Shown in pieces: positions 58,605 to 64,000 of a DNA stretch of 64,000 nt. The stretch lies in contig NZ_AP022579.1 of NCBI RefSeq assembly GCF_010731295.1, positions 3,782,001 to 3,846,000 on the forward strand, written 5' to 3'. This stretch comes from Mycolicibacterium boenickei (lineage in GTDB: Bacteria; Actinomycetota; Actinomycetes; Mycobacteriales; Mycobacteriaceae). Each line of letters begins with the position of its first letter. Position 1 is the first letter of the stretch. The notes below the pieces were generated by a model. It saw only the letters and a list, made by a program, of their open reading frames with translations. It did no database searches and was not told the DNA's origin. The position numbers and the translations under genes are program-made.

Positions 58605-58636
58605 CCGATTGTGACCTTGAACAAGGTCACAATCGG
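58605..58636. terminator. 15-bp perfect inverted repeat between ctaF and mmpS3
   Basis: CCGATTGTGACCTTG at 58605-58619 and its complement CAAGGTCACAATCGG at 58622-58636 are separated by only two bases. It lies 15 bases after the ctaF stop, so a terminator is likely, but the sequence is AT-richer than usual and lacks a U-run. An operator for the downstream mmpS3 gene is an alternative. Confidence 0.55.
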
Positions 58637-58775
58637 GCCGTTACTTCATCCGCCACCGGCAGCGCCGGACTCGCCGGCATCACCTCATTCGGTAATGTTG
58701 CCGGGGCACTGTCACCAGCGAACGGTTTCGTTCCGCTCCGCGTGGCAGTGAAGTTGTCGAGAAGGATAGGCGTAG

Positions 58776-59654
58776 ATGAGCGGGCCGAATCCCCCGGAAC
58801 CGGGTGCCTCCGGTTCTGATTTGCCGGATCAACCCGGAAAACACTCTGCACCCGAGGAACCGACTCAGGTGGCCGGGGCCGACGCGGACGGCGGCGAGAC
58901 GGAGTTCTACTCGCAGGCGTATTCCGCGCCGGAGTCCGAGCAGTTCACCAGCGGACCGTACGTGCCTGCCGACGTGGCTCTCTACGACTACGACGACTAC
59001 GACCCGGCCACCGAACTCGTCGACACCGCCCCGCCGCCGCGCTGGCCGTGGGTGGTCGGTGTCACGGCCATCGTGGCGGCCATTGCCCTGGTGGCTTCCG
59101 TGGCGGTCCTGGTGACCCGGGACGACGACACCACCAACCTGGCGACCCCGCAGCCGAGTACCACCACGTCGGCACCGCCGGTGCAGGACGAGATCACCAC
59201 GACGACTCCGCCGCCACCGCCGCCTCCGCCCCCTTCGACGTCGGAGGAGCTGCCGCCTCCGCCACCCCCGGAGACCGTGACGGTCACCGAGCCGCCGCCG
59301 CCCGCGCCCGCACCGACCAGCGAGGCGCCGGCGCCGGCTCCGACCACGACGGCACCGCCGACCACCACCACGACGCATGCGGGCCCCCGTCAGGTCACTT
59401 ATTCGGTGACGGGCACCAAGGCGCCGGGTGACATCATCACGATCACCTACGTCGACGGGAACGGAAACCGGCGCACCCTGCGCAATGTGTACATCCCGTG
59501 GACCTTCACGATGACGCCGATCTCCAACTCGGACGTGGGATCGGTCGAGGCGTCCAGTCTGTTCCTGGTCAGCAGGCTGAACTGCTCGATCACGGCCAGC
59601 GACGGAACCGTGCTGTCGTCCAATGCCAACAACTCCGCACAGACTGCCTGCTGA
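58776..59654 (+). CDS. mmpS3: MmpS3 membrane protein
   Basis: A 292-residue bitopic protein. The cytoplasmic N-terminus is acidic (about 1-88). One transmembrane helix follows at about 90-112 ([24 protein letters not shown]), then a Pro/Thr/Ser-rich stalk (about 115-200, including runs of proline). The compact C-terminal MmpS domain at about 205-292 has two cysteines likely to pair (LNCSIT...TAC). Unlike other MmpS proteins it has no MmpL neighbour. An AGAAGG site precedes the ATG. Its stop overlaps the next ATG (TGATG). Function in mycobacteria is not settled. Confidence 0.9.
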   Translation: MSGPNPPEPGASGSDLPDQPGKHSAPEEPTQVAGADADGGETEFYSQAYSAPESEQFTSGPYVPADVALYDYDDYDPATELVDTAPPPRWPWVVGVTAIVAAIALVASVAVLVTRDDDTTNLATPQPSTTTSAPPVQDEITTTTPPPPPPPPPSTSEELPPPPPPETVTVTEPPPPAPAPTSEAPAPAPTTTAPPTTTTTHAGPRQVTYSVTGTKAPGDIITITYVDGNGNRRTLRNVYIPWTFTMTPISNSDVGSVEASSLFLVSRLNCSITASDGTVLSSNANNSAQTAC

Positions 59655-60232
59655 TGTCCGGGCCGATCAGCGAACTCGACAACACCGACCGGGTTTTGCT
59701 GGGCGCATGTGCCGCGGTATGGCTCGCCGCGCTGGGGGCCGGAGTGGCCGCCGTCGTCGCCCTGGTGGATCTGGGCCGTAGTCATCCGCAAGGCGCAGAG
59801 AGCGCCGACACTCCGTGGGTGCTCTACACCGTGATCGGACTGTCGGTCGTGGTGATCGCCGGGGCGGTGCCGTTGCTGCTGCGGGCCAGAGCCCAGGCAG
59901 ACAACCGCCAGCCCGGACGCCGCCCCCAGCCGCCGGCCAGGTCGCCACGGCCGATCGGCGGCAGCTACCGCGCCGCGCCGGCCACGATGAGCCGTTACAG
60001 CGCGGGCAACGGTGCGGCCACCGCCATCGACACGGTGTGGCTCCGATTCACCCTGGCGGTGGTCTGCGCCATCGGCCTGGGGACTGCCGCCATCGGGCTG
60101 GCCACCTATCTCATGGCCACCGGGAGCAATGTGGCGGCCTGGTGCCTGTACGGCCTGGCCGGTGTCGTCACCGCGGGCCTCGTCGCGCTGCTGATCGTCG
60201 CGCTGCGTCAGCTCGACGCGTTGCCTTCCTGA
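59654..60232 (+). CDS. DUF2561 membrane protein (Rv2197c-like)
   Basis: A 192-residue protein with four predicted transmembrane helices: about residues 14-40 and 55-76, then after a basic Pro/Arg loop (77-120) about 128-152 and 158-182. No catalytic motif. The ATG overlaps the mmpS3 stop by one base, so both are co-translated; the pairing is kept in mycobacteria, suggesting a shared envelope role (inference). Confidence 0.85.
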   Translation: MSGPISELDNTDRVLLGACAAVWLAALGAGVAAVVALVDLGRSHPQGAESADTPWVLYTVIGLSVVVIAGAVPLLLRARAQADNRQPGRRPQPPARSPRPIGGSYRAAPATMSRYSAGNGAATAIDTVWLRFTLAVVCAIGLGTAAIGLATYLMATGSNVAAWCLYGLAGVVTAGLVALLIVALRQLDALPS

Positions 60233-60346
60233 ACTCATCCGAGGCCGGAGCGCCTTGCGGGTTTTGCTGCGAACCGCGTAGTCCGATGCGTAGTCTCGAT
60301 GTCCAAGTGCGGACATGGGCCAACGACACGGAAGGCGAGGCCGCGC

Positions 60347-61009
60347 ATGAGGAAGCTGTTGGCGGGCTTGGTAGCGGTCGGCGTGGGCGTTTCGCTCGTC
60401 GGTTGTGGGACCGAAACGAAGACCGAGTCCACGACTTCGGCGGCGACGACCACGAGCGCCGCGGCGGAGCGGCCCAACATCGCCGGGCCGAACAAGACGA
60501 TCAACGACTACATCACCGAGAACAAGATCGCCGAGACGCCGTTCAAGCCGAACGAGCCCGGCACGCCGGACTTCGACTTCCCCTTCCCGCCGGGCTGGAG
60601 TAGCGCGGGAGACAAGACACCCGCCTGGGCCTACGGCGCCATCGTCTACGACCAGCCGGCGGATCCCGCCGATCCACCGGCCATCATCGCCATCGCGTCG
60701 AAGTTGACCGGCAACGTGGAGGCGGCCGAGATCCTGGAGTACGCCCCTGGGATGTCGAAGAACCTGCCGGACTACAAGTCGGTCATGGACCCCGAGAAGT
60801 CCACGCTGGGTGGCTTCGACGCGGTCCGGTCGGCCGGCACGTACACCCACAACGGTGAAGCGCGGGTGATCGCCCAGAAGACCGTCGTGATCCCCGGCAA
60901 CGACGCGCTGTTCGTGCTGCAGCTCAATGCTGATGCGCCAGAAGGGCAGAAAGACGTGGTGATCGACGCAGCCAAGATCATCGACGAGCAGACCAAGATC
61001 ACCCCGTAG
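60347..61009 (+). CDS. LpqN/LpqT-family lipoprotein
   Basis: A 220-residue lipoprotein. Signal residues 1-19 end SLVGC (lipobox), followed by a Thr/Ser/Ala tether. The globular domain at about 55-220 reads TINDYITENKIAETPFKPNEPGTPDFDFPFPPGWSSAG, with the repeated DFDFPFP/PPGW pattern of the LpqN/LpqT family. LpqN in M. tuberculosis has been linked to envelope lipid transport and host interaction; this paralogue's role is unknown. The ATG was chosen for its signal and upstream GGAAGGCGAGG purine tract. Confidence 0.85.
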   Translation: MRKLLAGLVAVGVGVSLVGCGTETKTESTTSAATTTSAAAERPNIAGPNKTINDYITENKIAETPFKPNEPGTPDFDFPFPPGWSSAGDKTPAWAYGAIVYDQPADPADPPAIIAIASKLTGNVEAAEILEYAPGMSKNLPDYKSVMDPEKSTLGGFDAVRSAGTYTHNGEARVIAQKTVVIPGNDALFVLQLNADAPEGQKDVVIDAAKIIDEQTKITP

Positions 61010-61019
61010 CGGAGATGAC

Positions 61020-61349
61020 ATGTTGATCCGAACCAGGGCATCCGAGCTCCTGCTGGCGACGTTGTGCAGCACCATGCTGGCCTCCGCGGTCCTCGCCTCG
61101 GCGCCGGCGGCGACATCGGCTCCGTGTCCGGGAGGAAGCACACTGGATCCGACCACGGGCATCTGCTGGTCGGAGAACAGCCCGAGCAACAGCCTGGGTG
61201 GGTCGGGCAACATCCCGTGTCTGCCCGGGCGTCTGGGCCTGTGTCTCGGTGCCCTGCAGAACACCCCGGTGCCGGGATCGGCGTTGCAGACGACCTACCC
61301 GCCGGCCGGGCCTGCGCCGCGGTCAGGACCCAAGGGCACCTGGCCGTAG
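61020..61349 (+). CDS. small secreted cysteine-containing protein
   Basis: A 109-residue protein. A signal peptide of about 33 residues (LLLATLCSTMLASAVLASAPAATSA) is followed by a short Gly/Pro/Ser-rich mature part with four cysteines (APCPGG, GICWSE, IPCLPG, LGLCLG) that could form two disulfides. No family recognised. It lies 10 bases after the lipoprotein gene and before a strong bidirectional terminator, so it is the last gene of the plus-strand run. Confidence 0.7.
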   Translation: MLIRTRASELLLATLCSTMLASAVLASAPAATSAPCPGGSTLDPTTGICWSENSPSNSLGGSGNIPCLPGRLGLCLGALQNTPVPGSALQTTYPPAGPAPRSGPKGTWP

Positions 61350-61363
61350 CCCGGCTCCACATA

Positions 61364-61408
61364 AAACAATCGCCGCAACCTCTTCACAAGAGGCTGCGGC
61401 GATTGTTT
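61364..61408. terminator. strong bidirectional terminator before qcrB
   Basis: AAACAATCGCCGCA pairs with TGCGGCGATTGTTT, and inside it CCTCTT pairs with AAGAGG around loop CAC, giving a 20-pair stem with one mismatch. The outer A/T ends provide short U-tracts for both directions, between the convergent small secreted gene and qcrB. Confidence 0.88.
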
Positions 61409-61424
61409 GGGGTAGGGGAGTGGG

Positions 61425-64000
<2,576 letters not shown>

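Noticed and set aside
58605-58636. CRP (cAMP receptor) binding site
   Set aside because: TGTGA and TCACA are present but 12 bases apart rather than the usual six, so the match is poor.

Overview
The window is a GC-rich (roughly two-thirds G+C) actinobacterial chromosome segment from the genus Mycolicibacterium/Mycobacterium. This rests on protein content and gene order. From left to right it follows, in reverse, the Mycobacterium tuberculosis block from about Rv2241 (aceE) to Rv2195 (qcrA). Several proteins are nearly residue-for-residue mycobacterial: GlnA1, PtpA, IlvE, DlaT, QcrB. The sequence resembles but does not equal what I remember of M. smegmatis, so I call it a rapid-growing Mycolicibacterium of unstated species. 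No rRNA, CRISPR array, insertion sequence or prophage is visible, and no gene-free stretch exceeds about 220 bases.

Layout. (1) 1-13 kb: the pyruvate dehydrogenase E1 gene (partial), a lipoprotein, a DUF3052 protein, peroxiredoxin AhpE, tRNA-Val, an MpaB-type protein and cobD. Next comes the ptkA-ptpA-SURF1 operon, divergent from a four-gene overlapping operon (cobC-like aminotransferase, Nif3-like, zinc-ribbon, RNase H/phosphatase). (2) 13-21 kb: an accessory block absent from the M. tuberculosis order as I recall it. It holds an XRE-cupin regulator facing a thioredoxin-reductase-like/methyltransferase fusion, a DUF222-HNH protein, an AraC/VOC pair, the RNase P RNA gene, a CYTH-CHAD protein, a TetR regulator and an enoyl-CoA hydratase. 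(3) 21-36 kb: panB, a WS/DGAT acyltransferase, two tandem Hip1/CaeA-type serine hydrolases, then nitrogen assimilation (glnA2, glnE, glnA1) interrupted by a small accessory group (thioesterase, LLM flavoprotein, DoxX, Dtd, darcynin-like). (4) 36-42 kb: a lipoylation operon (dlaT, epimerase, lipB, lipA, DUF4191). (5) 42-54 kb: ephD, a lytic transglycosylase, pepB, a class III adenylate cyclase, gcvT, ilvE, cobU-cobT-cobS, an A-type Fe-S carrier. (6) 54-64 kb: adenosine kinase, asnB, then the respiratory supercomplex genes ctaC, ctaF and (opposite strand) qcrA-qcrB, with MmpS3 and lipoproteins between.

The genes form several working sets. Lipoic acid synthesis sits with its acceptor DlaT. Both glutamine synthetases and the adenylyltransferase lie together, with a textbook four-box GlnR operator upstream of glnA1. 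Two cobalamin gene groups are present. Regulatory sequence is unusually legible: many start codons lie 6-7 nt after a TANNNT hexamer, the layout of leaderless mRNAs. Two divergent gene pairs (AraC/rnpB and cyclase/gcvT) appear to share one TA dinucleotide between back-to-back -10 elements. A 15/19 IdeR-type iron box lies in front of the darcynin-like gene.

The most interesting candidate for an under-described system is the XRE-cupin regulator plus FAD/CxxC oxidoreductase-methyltransferase fusion. Its domain layout suggests dithiol oxidation combined with S-methylation; that is inference only.
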